Shown here: piece after piece, positions 11,266 through 20,146 of the stretch | How positions within the stretch are numbered: the stretch's first letter is position 1 | How the letters are laid out: each line of letters opens with the position of its first letter | DNA from: Ziziphus jujuba | Taxonomy: Eukaryota; Streptophyta; Magnoliopsida; Rosales; Rhamnaceae | DNA: 64,000 nucleotides | Assembly: GCF_031755915.1 (NCBI RefSeq) | Contig: NC_083390.1 | Span: 14,539,001-14,603,000 of the forward strand | Direction: 5' to 3' | Notes under the pieces: generated by a model | Database searches by the model: none | What the model saw: only the letters and a program-made list of their open reading frames with translations | What the model was told of the DNA's origin: nothing | Program-made: the position numbers and the translations under genes

Positions 11266-11645
11266 TTACAAGATTAATTCAATTGAAATTATTTCAAAAG
11301 TCTTCAAAAGTTTGGAGGTAAATAGGTGAAGAATTTTTTAAGGAATTGTTTTCAATTTTTATTTAAAAGTCAATGAAAGTCTAGAATTTTGAAAGTCAAT
11401 AAAAGTCATAGACATTTTGAACATCACATGACTTTTATAGACTTTTAAAAGGTTTTAATTGAATATTTCTTTTATAGACTTTTAAAAAATATTTTAAAAT
11501 TTATATTGAATATCCCAAACATTTTTAAAGTCTTTTAAAAGTTTGTATTGAATATATTCCAAAGTTTTAAATTTCAAAAATTTATATAAAAATATTTTAA
11601 AATTCTAATTGAATATGCCTCCTATAAAGGTATATCTATTTTCAA
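11266..11645. repeat. decayed inverted-repeat element ('aaaagtct' family)
   Basis: A cluster of repeats built on 'aaaagtct' and its complement 'agactttt', interspersed with 'attgaatat'. An inverted pair flanks about 11400-11450 ('agtcaataaaagtcatag' against 'atgacttttatagacttt'). The pattern resembles non-autonomous DNA elements common in dicots. Boundaries are approximate. Confidence 0.45.
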
Positions 11646-12325
11646 AACATACCAAATATAGAAAAACTAAATCTATATAATAGCTATTTTATTTTTTCAT
11701 TTATATATATATATATATATATTAAATATGCCCTAACAAAATAAATTTCACCAATTCTTGATAAACTCATTTCCAAGAAAATCCTTCAAAACTTTGAGAG
11801 TTACAACGGGACTTTAATGTCCAAACTTTAACCAATAATTTAAAACCTTTTTCTTTCTTTTTTCTTTTTTCCTTTTTTTATTGATTCGTTGCCTCCCTCG
11901 TGTTATTATTAATAATATATTATTAACATTATTCGCTTCAGTTTTGGAATTGCTTGCTTCTTTAAAAATAATCTTTTAAGCTTTCATGAAAACAGCCATT
12001 AATTTCTTAAAATAAAAAGAATCAACAACAACCATTAATTTCTTAAAATAACTCAAAAAGAATATGAGAAGTGAAGGAGTGATTGATAGAATACAAATAG
12101 TTGAATAAAGAGATAAAGATAGATTTTTTTTTTTTTTTCGGGTAATAAAAGATCGATGATAGAGAAAGGAAAGAAAAAAGTAGTGCGCAATGGCTGGTTG
12201 GAAACCATAACCAATTTGGAGGAAAGGTTGTGGGAGAAACAATGATGTAAAAGTAAAAAACAGAAAATGCAAAAATTGCTTTTGGGAGAGGAAGAAAAGG
12301 AAAAAAATGAAAAAACAAACAAAAA
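11646..12325. other. intergenic, low-complexity
   Basis: A (TA)n run (about 11703-11722) and pyrimidine/purine-biased DNA. Three overlapping minus-strand ORFs (11976-12346) are Phe/Ser-rich readings of an A-rich strand and share no protein signature, so they are not called. Confidence 0.6.
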
Positions 12326-12850
12326 AACGTGTTTTGTGTTTTTCAACTTGTCCGCGTCAAGAATTTTTTAAAATGATTTTAAAATAGTTAAAATCATTTT
12401 TAAAAAGATAAAAAGAATATTTGATAAAAAAAAATGTGCATTAAATTTTTAGTGATTTTGTAAGAGGAAGATATGAAAAAAAAAAAATGTCTTGTGTTTT
12501 TCAACTTGTCCGAGTCAAGAATTTTTTTAAAATGATTTAAGAATAGTTAAAATCAGTTTTAAAAAAGATTTAAAAATATATATAAATATATATATATATA
12601 TATAGATATACAGTCCATTTATGGTGCGGACGGTTCTTATACGGACCACAGTATTGGTGACAGTTTTTCATAGTATTAGTGACGATTTTCTAAAAAACCG
12701 TCGTTAATACTATGAAAAATCATCACTAATACTGCGGTCCTCATGCGGACCGTCCTCACCATAGAATTTCCATATAGATATATATATATATATATATAGT
12801 TGACAAAAAAATGTGCATTATGTTTTTACTGATACAGATTTTGAAAAATC
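12326..12850. repeat. tandem duplication, second copy split by a MITE
   Basis: Copy 1 (12326-12470) and copy 2 (12482-12575 plus 12799-12850) share 'gtgtttttcaacttgtccg', 'gtcaagaattttttt' and, past the insertion, 'aaaaaaatgtgcatta'. Copy 2 is interrupted by about 220 bp made of (TA)n and a palindromic element; copy 1 shows the uninterrupted site. Confidence 0.75.
12604..12778. mobile_element. palindromic MITE flanked by (TA)n
   Basis: Two arms of roughly 85 bp are near-perfect reverse complements: the left 'ggtgcggacggttcttatac' corresponds to the right arm read backwards as 'ggtgaggacggtccgcatga', and 'ttttcatagtattagtgacg' pairs with 'cgtcgttaatactatgaaaa'. The loop is only a few bases. 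It codes for nothing. Both sides are (TA)n runs (12583-12603, 12779-12798), which fits insertion at a TA target as in Tc1/mariner-type MITEs, though the TA runs hide the exact target duplication. Confidence 0.8.
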
Positions 12851-12961
12851 ACATAAAGAATCACCTATTGTATAGTTGTTGAAAAACAAAATTTTAAAAT
12901 GAGTAATTTCTTGAATCAATGTCAGGACTCCATCTCAAACGTACTCTTAACCCATAGTTTA

Positions 12962-13482
12962 TGTCACGATCCCACTTCTTGGAGTATGCAAAGTGGAACG
13001 TGTGGTGTTTACTAATTCTTCGTTGGTAGTAAGCCAACCGTTAGTATTCCTCACAAGCAAACAACACACACAATATTAATATTGTGCAAGCATTAAGCAA
13101 GCAATAAAGCAAATAACAATAATCGATAGTAAAAAAGCAAGCACAAAAGGCAACAATGAAATTGAATGAAATGCACTCGTTTTATTGGGTCTCGATGGAG
13201 AGAATAGCAAAGAAGTTACAAGCACACTATTAAAAGTTCTCACCTATGTTGGTAGTCTAGCCCAACACCTCGCCGACTAGTCATCCCCTCTAAAGAGCTT
13301 ATTTAACTATTTTCATCCTGATAAGAATATACATCAAAATACACAAAGAATCATAATGGCACTATTTCTTACAATGCAAAAATATAAATCTAAGCAAGTG
13401 ACCATGGGTTTGACTGATGACCAATGGATGAACTTAACTTGGTGATTACAACCAAAATACAAAGGTACCTATGACTCGCACA
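12962..13482 (-). repeat. chromovirus 3' LTR
   Basis: Direct partner of 18124-18643: shared blocks include 'aagccaaccgtta', 'ggcaacaa', 'cactcgttttattgg' and 'tggtgatta'. TG at 12962, CA at 13481-13482. Confidence 0.88.
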
Positions 13483-13530
13483 TCCTCCCCCACTCAATAA
13501 GTCGACGTCCTCGACAACACTACCACTTTA

Positions 13531-13690
13531 AATTCTTCAATCATTTGCTTATAGAATGTTAATTTGTCCTCTTTCTCCCAGCTGGTCTCTTCATCTCCCA
13601 GTCCCTTCCACTTGACGAAGTACTCTTGTACTGGATGTCAATGGACATATTTGACTCTGTCAGCTAGGATCTCCTCTGCTTCTTTTACCT
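13531..13690 (-). pseudogene. chromodomain at integrase C-terminus
   Basis: The frame reads 'AEEILADRVKYVH', a stop, 'HPVQEYFVKWKGLGDEETSW' and then 'KQMIEEF'. This is a chromodomain: a hydrophobic start, the V-K-W-K-G core, the 'ETSWE' turn and a terminal helix. In chromoviruses it guides integration to particular chromatin. The single stop is TGA where many relatives have CGA (Arg), consistent with deamination of a methylated CpG. It sits immediately inside the 3' LTR, as expected. Confidence 0.82.
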
Positions 13691-14900
13691 CTTCGGTAGC
13701 TTGATGTTGACGTCAGCTCTTGCTAGGTCGTTGCATGCTGAATCTTCATTGTCTGGGAAATATGGCATGAGGCTATTGACATCAAATACTAGTTGGACCT
13801 TCATCCACTCTGGAGTCACCACCTTATACAAGGCTCTCCCAACTTTGGTGACGATTGGAATTGGCCTTTCATACTTCCTCATCAATCTGGGGTCTCTATC
13901 TTCTAGCCAATGAAACTTTTCTCATATCAACTTCACCATCACCATATCTCCCACATTGAGGGCTCCGTCCTTTATCTGCCCATTTTTTCATCCGGTTGGC
14001 CATTTTCTCCAAGTAGGATTTAACTATCTTCATGTTGCTCTTCCTTTCCTTCGTGAAGTTGAAAGCCCTTGGGTTCTTACCTTTATATTTACTTACTATA
14101 TGTAGTAACAAAGGTTTCTGACTATTAACTATCTTAAATGGGCATGTACTCATGGGAGAGCCTTTTGTGCATTGAAGTAGAATTAGGGTACGTCAAAGAG
14201 TTGTGCCCAATTTTCCTAGTAGGTGCTAACAAAGTGTCGTAAGTACTCTTCCAACATGCCATTGAAACATTTCAGCTTGTCCATCTATTCACTGATGATA
14301 ACAGGAGGAATGTTGAGCTAGGAGTCGTGAAGTTTGAATAGCTCCTTCTAGAAAGACCCTATGAGTTCAACATCTCAATCGCTGACAATATGTTTGGGCA
14401 TTCTAATATTTGCCATAAACTTAAAAATTAGGCAAGCTATCTTCTTAGCCATGCAGTACTTTAATGTTGGGATGAAAGTAGCATATATTTTGAGAATCTA
14501 TCTACAACTACCAAAATACTTTAGAGATCCCTGATCTTTGGAAGGTTGAGGATGAAGTTAAGCGACACACTCTCCCATGGAAGGATGGGGACGAGAAGTA
14601 GCTCCAACAACCCTGGTAGCTTTTGTCTTTCCACTTTGCCTTATTGACACACAAGACAAGTTCGAGTGTAATCCATAACATCATCATGCATTTATGGCCA
14701 ATAGTAAACTTGCTTGATCAGTGCAAATGTTCTCTACCATCCCGGATGTCCGGCCAATAAGGTACCATGGCACTCCTACAACAGTGTCTTCCTTAAATCC
14801 CCAGATCTTGGGACAAATCATTTATCCTCCTTCATCCTCAATAGGTCATCTTCCTCCCAGAATTGGCATGTTTTCCCCTTTTTACACAATTTTAGGATGT
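13691..14900 (-). pseudogene. chromovirus integrase, broken
   Basis: From about 14690 downward the translation gives the zinc-binding end 'YTRTCLVCQ', then 'PWESVSLNFILNLPK' and 'ILVVVDRFSKYATFIP' of the catalytic core. The C-terminal part at 14153-13896 reads 'VKSYLEKMANRMKKWADKGR', a standard gypsy integrase segment, followed by 'RALYKVVTPEWMKVQLVFDV' just before the chromodomain. Stops and frame changes split the core. Confidence 0.8.
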
Positions 14901-14943
14901 TCTACGTGCATTAATCTCCCCCTAAGTGCTGCCTTATGAGTTC

Positions 14944-15648
14944 TCATATTGAAGTAGCAATAGTGCTAGCCGCCATGTTAGCTAACACCCTTAATGGTGT
15001 GAGCTCCATTTTACAAATTAATGCATCAACAGCCTGATTCTTGGTCCCCGTCTTGTGTTCGAAGTGAAAGTCAAACTCTACAATAAATTCATGCCAATGA
15101 GCCTGCTTTGGGATTAGTTTTGGTTGCGTGAGGAAGTGATTAATAGCTGAGTTATTAGTATTTACAATGAATCTTGACCCCAATAGGTAATGTCTTCACA
15201 TCCTTAAGCAGTGAATCATAGCAAGCATATCTTTCTCTTAAGCAGTTTAATTCTTTTCTGCCTTTGATAGCTTTCTACATTCATAGGCTATGAGATCGTC
15301 ATCTTGAAGTAGGACTCTACCCAAAGCAAAGTCTGATGCATTAATTTGGACTTCAAATGGTTTTGTGACATCCGAAAGCACCAAGACCCAATCACTCATC
15401 ATAACTTCCTTTAAATCATCGAATGAACCTTGATGTTCATTGCTCCATTTCCACGGCACATCATTATTTAGCAATTCCATTAAAGGAGTTGCCTTCTTTA
15501 AGTTTCCTTTGATAAAGGGATGATAGCAATTATCCAATCCAAGAAAGGATCTAAGTTCTTTGACACTAGCAGAAGTTTTCCATTCTTGGATGGCTTTTAC
15601 CTTTTCTATATCCATGTAAATCTTCAAATCTTTGATAATATGGGCCAA
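14944..15648 (-). pseudogene. chromovirus RNase H and connection domain, broken
   Basis: The segment 15648-15247 reads 'KVKAIQEWKTSASVKELRSF', then 'LGLDNCYHPFIKG', the conserved stretch following the polymerase in gypsy elements. RNase H follows with 'VQINASDFALGRVLLQDDDL', where the usual first catalytic Asp (D-A-S) is Asn. The tail (15183-14944) keeps 'HWHEFIVEFDFHFEHKTGTK', 'NQAVDAL', typical of the RNase H end. Inactive by substitution and by a frame break near 15240. Confidence 0.83.
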
Positions 15649-16240
15649 AAATTAAATTCGTCTCTTAGAAAAAGCACGTTTCTCTCTTTTCACAAATAAT
15701 TGGTTTTCTCGAAACCTTTGAAACATCAATCAAATATGCTCAAAATGCTCCTCAATGGTAGAACTGAAAATCATAATACCATCGAGATATAGCACAACAA
15801 GCTTGTCGAGGAAGTCTCTGAATACTTAGTTCATAAGAGTGCAAAATATTTCTCCCTCATTGGTCAACCTAAATGGCATCACTAAGAACTTGAAAGCTCT
15901 GTATCACATAACATAAGTAGTTTTCTCCTCATCCCCTTCAGCCACTCTTACTTGGTAGTATTCCGATCTCAAGTCTAGTTTGTGAAGAATTTGGCACCAC
16001 AAAGTTGTTCGAACAAGTCAGTAATTAAGGGGATTAAGTATTTGTTCCGCCTGGTGACCTTGTTCAATGCTCGGTAGTCCACACACAAGCATAGACTTCC
16101 ATCTTTCTTCTTCTGAAATAATACTGGAGCGTTATATGGTGCCTTCAAGGGCCTAAGGAACCCTGCTTCCAAAAGTACCATCAACTGCTTCCACAGTTCC
16201 ACCAGCTCTAGAGGAGTCATTCCATATGGTGTTTTGCTGG
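15649..16240 (-). pseudogene. chromovirus reverse transcriptase, broken
   Basis: The opening 81 codons (16220-15975) read '[20 protein letters not shown]', '[11 protein letters not shown]', the conserved finger region of gypsy reverse transcriptase. Further on are 'MPFRLTNEGEIFCTLMN' and the catalytic box near 15792-15778, which reads Y-L-D-G instead of the required Y-[LVI]-D-D, removing a metal-binding aspartate. Stops are present in the palm. Lies between protease and RNase H. Confidence 0.85.
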
Positions 16241-16594
16241 GGGTTTCTCTCTAAGCATCAGTTCAATTTTTTGGTCGATGTCTCGTCGATGGGCAGGTTC
16301 CTCAGTAATTTAGCTAGTATTACGTCGTCAAAGGATTTAAAGCTTCTATCACCACAGAGGGGTTGGTTCATCACACTTATCTTCCTTTCCCACTATTAGT
16401 GCTACGTAATAAGGTTCTTTGTGTTTCAACCCTTTCTTAAATTTGAGTGCTTATAAGAATTCGGAGTCATTCAATTGCTTTCTCTACACTAGGATCACTC
16501 AAGTTTGCTCTCCTATCATCAATAAGCTATTGGCAATGGGAATGGGGATTGCTTTCTTCTCCATTAGAAAGTCCATTCCTAAGATGACATTAAA

Positions 16595-16828
16595 TTATCC
16601 ACCGAAACCACAATCAAATCCACATGGCCCTTCCAAGATCCCAATTTGAAAGGCACTTGTCTCGCCCACCATGGGTAAGGATTTGGAGTTAACAACCTTC
16701 ACTTGCCTTGCATCTCTATGCAAGCTTAAGCCTAGTCTCTTAGCCTCATTTTTTAAACATAAATTATAGGTGGCACCCATGTCCACCATCACACTCTTTG
16801 TGGCCTTCCCATTAATTACCACATTCAC
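16595..16828 (-). pseudogene. chromovirus aspartic protease fragment
   Basis: The 77-codon stretch begins 'MNVVINGKATKSVMVDMGAT', 'YNLCLKNEAKRLGLSL'. This is the retropepsin fold of gypsy elements with the active-site triad D-[ST]-G changed to D-M-G. The following 'KVVNSKSLPMVGE' and 'FQIGILEGPCGFDCGFGG' segments also fit. It lies between the Gag zinc knuckle and reverse transcriptase. Confidence 0.8.
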
Positions 16829-16989
16829 AAATATGAGACCTTTCTTATTGGTCTCTTGGTCAAAATGACCTGCTTCTTAAGGATGTTCAAAAATCTTAAT
16901 GTGCCCACTTGGACAATGTCTTCCCTCTCTTCTACTGTCTCCTCTCACAATTCTATTGGCTCATGTGCATGAAAAGAAGCTTGGAAGGT

Positions 16990-18090
16990 ATTGAGGGCAA
17001 TTATATGAGGACACTCGGCAACCCCATGTGGATGATTACATAACAAGCACGCCATACATCTAGGTTTATTCCCAAAGGCATTGAATGTCTGAGATGAAGT
17101 ATCTCTCGGATTCGGAGGTTTTATGTTATCGCCTCCCCCTAATTTTGTGAAATTGGAGGCGTAAAGAACCTACCGCTATTGGTGTTCGAAAGGGGATGCT
17201 GGGGTTTCCTGTTGCAAGGGCTTTACAACACGTAGTCCATTAAGCATTTTGTTGCCCCTAGCGTCAATGGTAGATCCTACACCCATTGTCATTGAAGTTC
17301 CATCCTGGTCCAAAGTTTCAGATCTTCTGGGAAGTAAAAGAGTTTATCCTTTTCTAACATGTCACGGATATCTGGCATGAATGCCAAGAAAGCTTTCACA
17401 TAATCCCTGACATTACCAGCTTGTCTCAACTTTTTCAAATGTCAGTGGACAATGTAGTTCACATTTTTGGGAAGAAATTGGTTATTGAATTTCTTCTACA
17501 AATGGTCTCATGTGACAATGACACATATATTGTTCTTAATGTCCTCATACTTGGACTGCCACCACAATTTCACATAGTTTGTTAGGTACATTATGACCAT
17601 TTTCACCTTCATTTCCTCCAAATGTGGCCTTACCACTTGAAAGAATCGTTCCATATCAAATAGAAAGTTTTTGAGCTCTTTTGTATCATGCACACCTCCA
17701 TATGCTCGAGTATCGGGCACTTTGAGTCATGCGTACTGTACTCCCATTGAGGGTGGCAAGCTGGTTCTCCATTGCCTGCACAGTTTGAGTGAGCTTGGTA
17801 TTCATCTACCCTAACTCGATTTTGAATGCCTCTATGGTGGCTCGAAAGTCTTCCATCAAATCATTCATAATAGCCAATAGGCTTGCTATTACTTCCTTCG
17901 CGGCTGCGTTTTGCTCGCCTACAGTTGAGCTCAAAAGGCCGACAACCACCACTGGCTTTGTTTCCTTTCGAGTGCTCTCACTCAACTCGTCAAATCGTCG
18001 ATCATCTCCACCTTTTCAAAGACCTCACACCAATCGTGGCCTTTGACATATGCCTCCATCATCCCAGCGAGCTCGGATCGATAGCATCAA
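16990..18090 (-). pseudogene. chromovirus Gag, broken
   Basis: An ATG near 18108 follows the 5' LTR closely, then a stop occurs within 20 codons. A clear capsid piece is at 17720-17508: 'ELKNFLFDMERFFQVV', 'VKMVIMYLTNYVKLWWQSKY'. The zinc knuckle near 17062-17020 reads CLLCNHPHGVAEC, the CxxCxxxHxxxxC form common in plant gypsy Gag, with all four ligands kept. Frame breaks separate the parts. The antisense ORFs at 17789-18191 on + are shadows of this region. Confidence 0.78.
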
Positions 18091-18123
18091 ATCGCATCTC
18101 ATTCGTCATTTTTTGTATCTGTG

Positions 18124-18643
18124 TGTTACGGTCCCACTCTTTAGTGTATGCAAATTGGACAGTGCTATGCTTACTAGCCCCTCGTGAGTAATAAGCCAAC
18201 CGTTAATGTTCCTCACAAACAAACTATCCACACGATATTAGTATTATGCAAATATCAAGCAGGCAATAAAGCAAGTGACAATAATCGAAAATAAAAAGGC
18301 AAGCACATAAGGCAACAACAAAATTGAATGACATACACTCGTTTTATTGGATCTCGGTGGAGAAAACATCATAGAGGTTACAAGCACGTTATTAAAAATT
18401 TGCACCTAAGCTGGTGGTCTAGTTCAACACCTCATCAACTAACTATCCCACTATAAGAATCTTATTTAGCTATTTTAATCCTGAGAGGAATATATATTAA
18501 AATATATAAAATCTCAAATGATATTTTTTTTTATAATGTAAAAATATAAATTTAAATAAATGATCATAGACTTGATTAATAATCCTGAATGAACTTATCT
18601 TGGTGATTATAGTTAAAATACAAAGAAATATATGACTCTCACA
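18124..18643 (-). repeat. chromovirus 5' LTR
   Basis: Partner of 12962-13482. It would hold the element's promoter, facing away from the host gene at 19118. Its outer edge is 474 bp upstream of that gene's start codon. Followed on + by CTTTA, matching GTTTA at the other end of the element in four of five bases. Confidence 0.88.
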
Positions 18644-19117
18644 CTTTACATGGGTATACATAAAGTTCCTTTTTCTAACTATTTGTATATCTTGGTCATT
18701 TGCATTCCATCAAAATTTACATCAAAATATGGAGTTACTGCGACTTTTTACTACTGTCTTAGCCTAATTTATATACCAAACACGGATTGATCTTTATTTA
18801 AATTGGAAGCCCAAAAAAAAAAAACAAAAACAAAAGAAACTTAAATAAATATTTGGTGATCAGAAATCAGAATCCTCTTGGACCTTTGCTTAAGAGTTGG
18901 GACGTGAAAAAAGGAACAGCAGCCAGGTCCAAAGAACTGAAACCCACAGAGGTCCCAGAAGACTTCCATTTCCGTACGCTATCTTCCTATCCTTACCCCG
19001 AAAAATAAATAAAATAAAATAAAATAAAAATAATTTTCTTGTCTTCTTCTTCTCCTCCAACCCTCTCATTCCATCTCTGTTTGTCTCCATTCCCATCATA
19101 TCTTCTTTTGCCTTCCC
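18644..19117 (+). promoter_or_regulatory. upstream region and 5' leader of the membrane-protein gene
   Basis: The only sequence between the chromovirus and the start codon, so it must hold the proximal promoter. It contains an A/T-rich block with 'aataaaataaaataaaata' at about 19003-19031, a possible TATA region, followed by a C/T-rich leader (19033-19117) made of 'tcttcttcttctcctcc' and similar runs, typical of plant 5' untranslated leaders. Start site is not determined. Confidence 0.45.
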
Positions 19118-20146
19118 ATGGCGACCTCACCATCGCCATCGCGACCACCAGTTCTCGACGTGTGCACAGTCTTCTCCGAAACAAAGCGCATAATCAACGC
19201 TCACTCTCGTCACTTCCTCGCTCTCTCCGTCCTCTTCATCCTTCCACTCAGCTTCTCCTTCGTCGTCTTCCCAACTCTCCAGGACCTCCTCATCGATCCC
19301 ATCCCCAACAACTCTCAAATCTTCACGGCTCTTACTGATTTCGTTCCTCAACTAGAATTACAAGACCAACCCACTGTCTCCGCCAAGACCCTTTTCCTTG
19401 CTTTGGCTTATTCCGTCCTCACCTTCGTCTTCTCTCTCTGTGCCATCGGATCGATCACTTACAGTGTCTTCCATGGCTTCTATGGCCGACCCGTCAAGCT
19501 CGTCTCCGCTATCAAATCCATCTTCTTCTCCTTCTTCCCTCTTTTGGGTACCCTTATTGTTGCCCAGATCATCGTTTTTGCGATCGCAATTCTTTTCGCC
19601 ATCTTCTTGTTCCTGGTGATTACAGGAATCGATTTTTTGGGGTTTGAGACTGATTTATCTTCGCCTTATGTACTTGTATTGTTTGTGATTCTTATGATTG
19701 TTCTGATTTCGGTGTTGTTGTATCTGCAAACGATTTGGAACCTGGCGTTTGTGGTCGTGGTGCTGGAATCGAGCTGGGGTCTGCAACCGTTGAGGCGGAG
19801 TGGGAATTTGCTTAAAGGGATGAGAAGGGTCGCTTTTTCGATGATGTTGTTTTTCGTATCTTTCGCAGCGATTTCCCTTTTAGCTTCGTTTTCGACTGTC
19901 CGTGTGGTTGGTGTTTCCGATGGGTGGAAGAGTTGGCAATTTGTTGTGGAAATCGTTGGGACTTCGAGCTTTCTGACTTTGGTTATGCTTTATAATTTCG
20001 CTGCGAATACGGTGCTTTACATGTACTGCAAAGCCATTCAAGGGGAGCTTGCTTTTGAGATCGTTGAGGAGTTTGCAAGAGAATATGTTTGCTTGCCCTT
20101 TGATGATGAGAAAGTTCCTCATGTTGTCTCTGTTGTGTATACTTGA
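19118..20146 (+). CDS. multi-pass membrane protein of unknown function
   Basis: An intact, intronless frame of 342 codons starting in good plant context (cccATGGcg) and ending TGA. Hydrophobic segments suggest about six membrane spans, near residues 33-53, 91-115, 134-168 (long, perhaps two), 184-217, 238-257 and 273-302. The N-terminus is short and Ser/Pro-rich, and the C-terminus is an acidic tail of about 40 residues after 'MYCKAIQGELAFEIVEE'. The loop 'VVLESSWGLQPLRRSGNLLK' at about 215-234 is the most family-like part. It resembles plant-specific integral membrane proteins that I know only as uncharacterised. Codon use is GC-richer in the 5' half than any neighbouring DNA, supporting a real gene. 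Localisation and role are unknown. It converges on the S-acyltransferase gene. Confidence 0.9.
   Translation: MATSPSPSRPPVLDVCTVFSETKRIINAHSRHFLALSVLFILPLSFSFVVFPTLQDLLIDPIPNNSQIFTALTDFVPQLELQDQPTVSAKTLFLALAYSVLTFVFSLCAIGSITYSVFHGFYGRPVKLVSAIKSIFFSFFPLLGTLIVAQIIVFAIAILFAIFLFLVITGIDFLGFETDLSSPYVLVLFVILMIVLISVLLYLQTIWNLAFVVVVLESSWGLQPLRRSGNLLKGMRRVAFSMMLFFVSFAAISLLASFSTVRVVGVSDGWKSWQFVVEIVGTSSFLTLVMLYNFAANTVLYMYCKAIQGELAFEIVEEFAREYVCLPFDDEKVPHVVSVVYT

Larger units (their letters stand above)
12962..18643 (-). mobile_element. chromovirus (Ty3/gypsy with chromodomain), full-length but dead
   Basis: LTRs of about 520 bp (12962-13482 and 18124-18643) begin TG and end CA. They are flanked by GTTTA on the left and CTTTA on the right, a likely 5-bp target duplication with one change. 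On the minus strand the interior runs Gag, CCHC, protease, reverse transcriptase, RNase H, integrase and chromodomain. Stops are numerous and at least two catalytic residues are replaced. By eye the LTRs agree at about four positions in five, so it is an older insertion than the copia at 1845-7007. Confidence 0.9.

Noticed and set aside
11976..12346. Three overlapping minus-strand ORFs of 91-98 codons
   Set aside because: They are Phe/Ser/Lys-rich readings of A/T-biased DNA in three frames at once, with no domain, and they run into the tandem duplication.
19127..19351. Minus-strand and other-frame ORFs inside the membrane-protein gene
   Set aside because: GC-rich coding sequence leaves few stops in other frames; the 342-codon frame explains the region.
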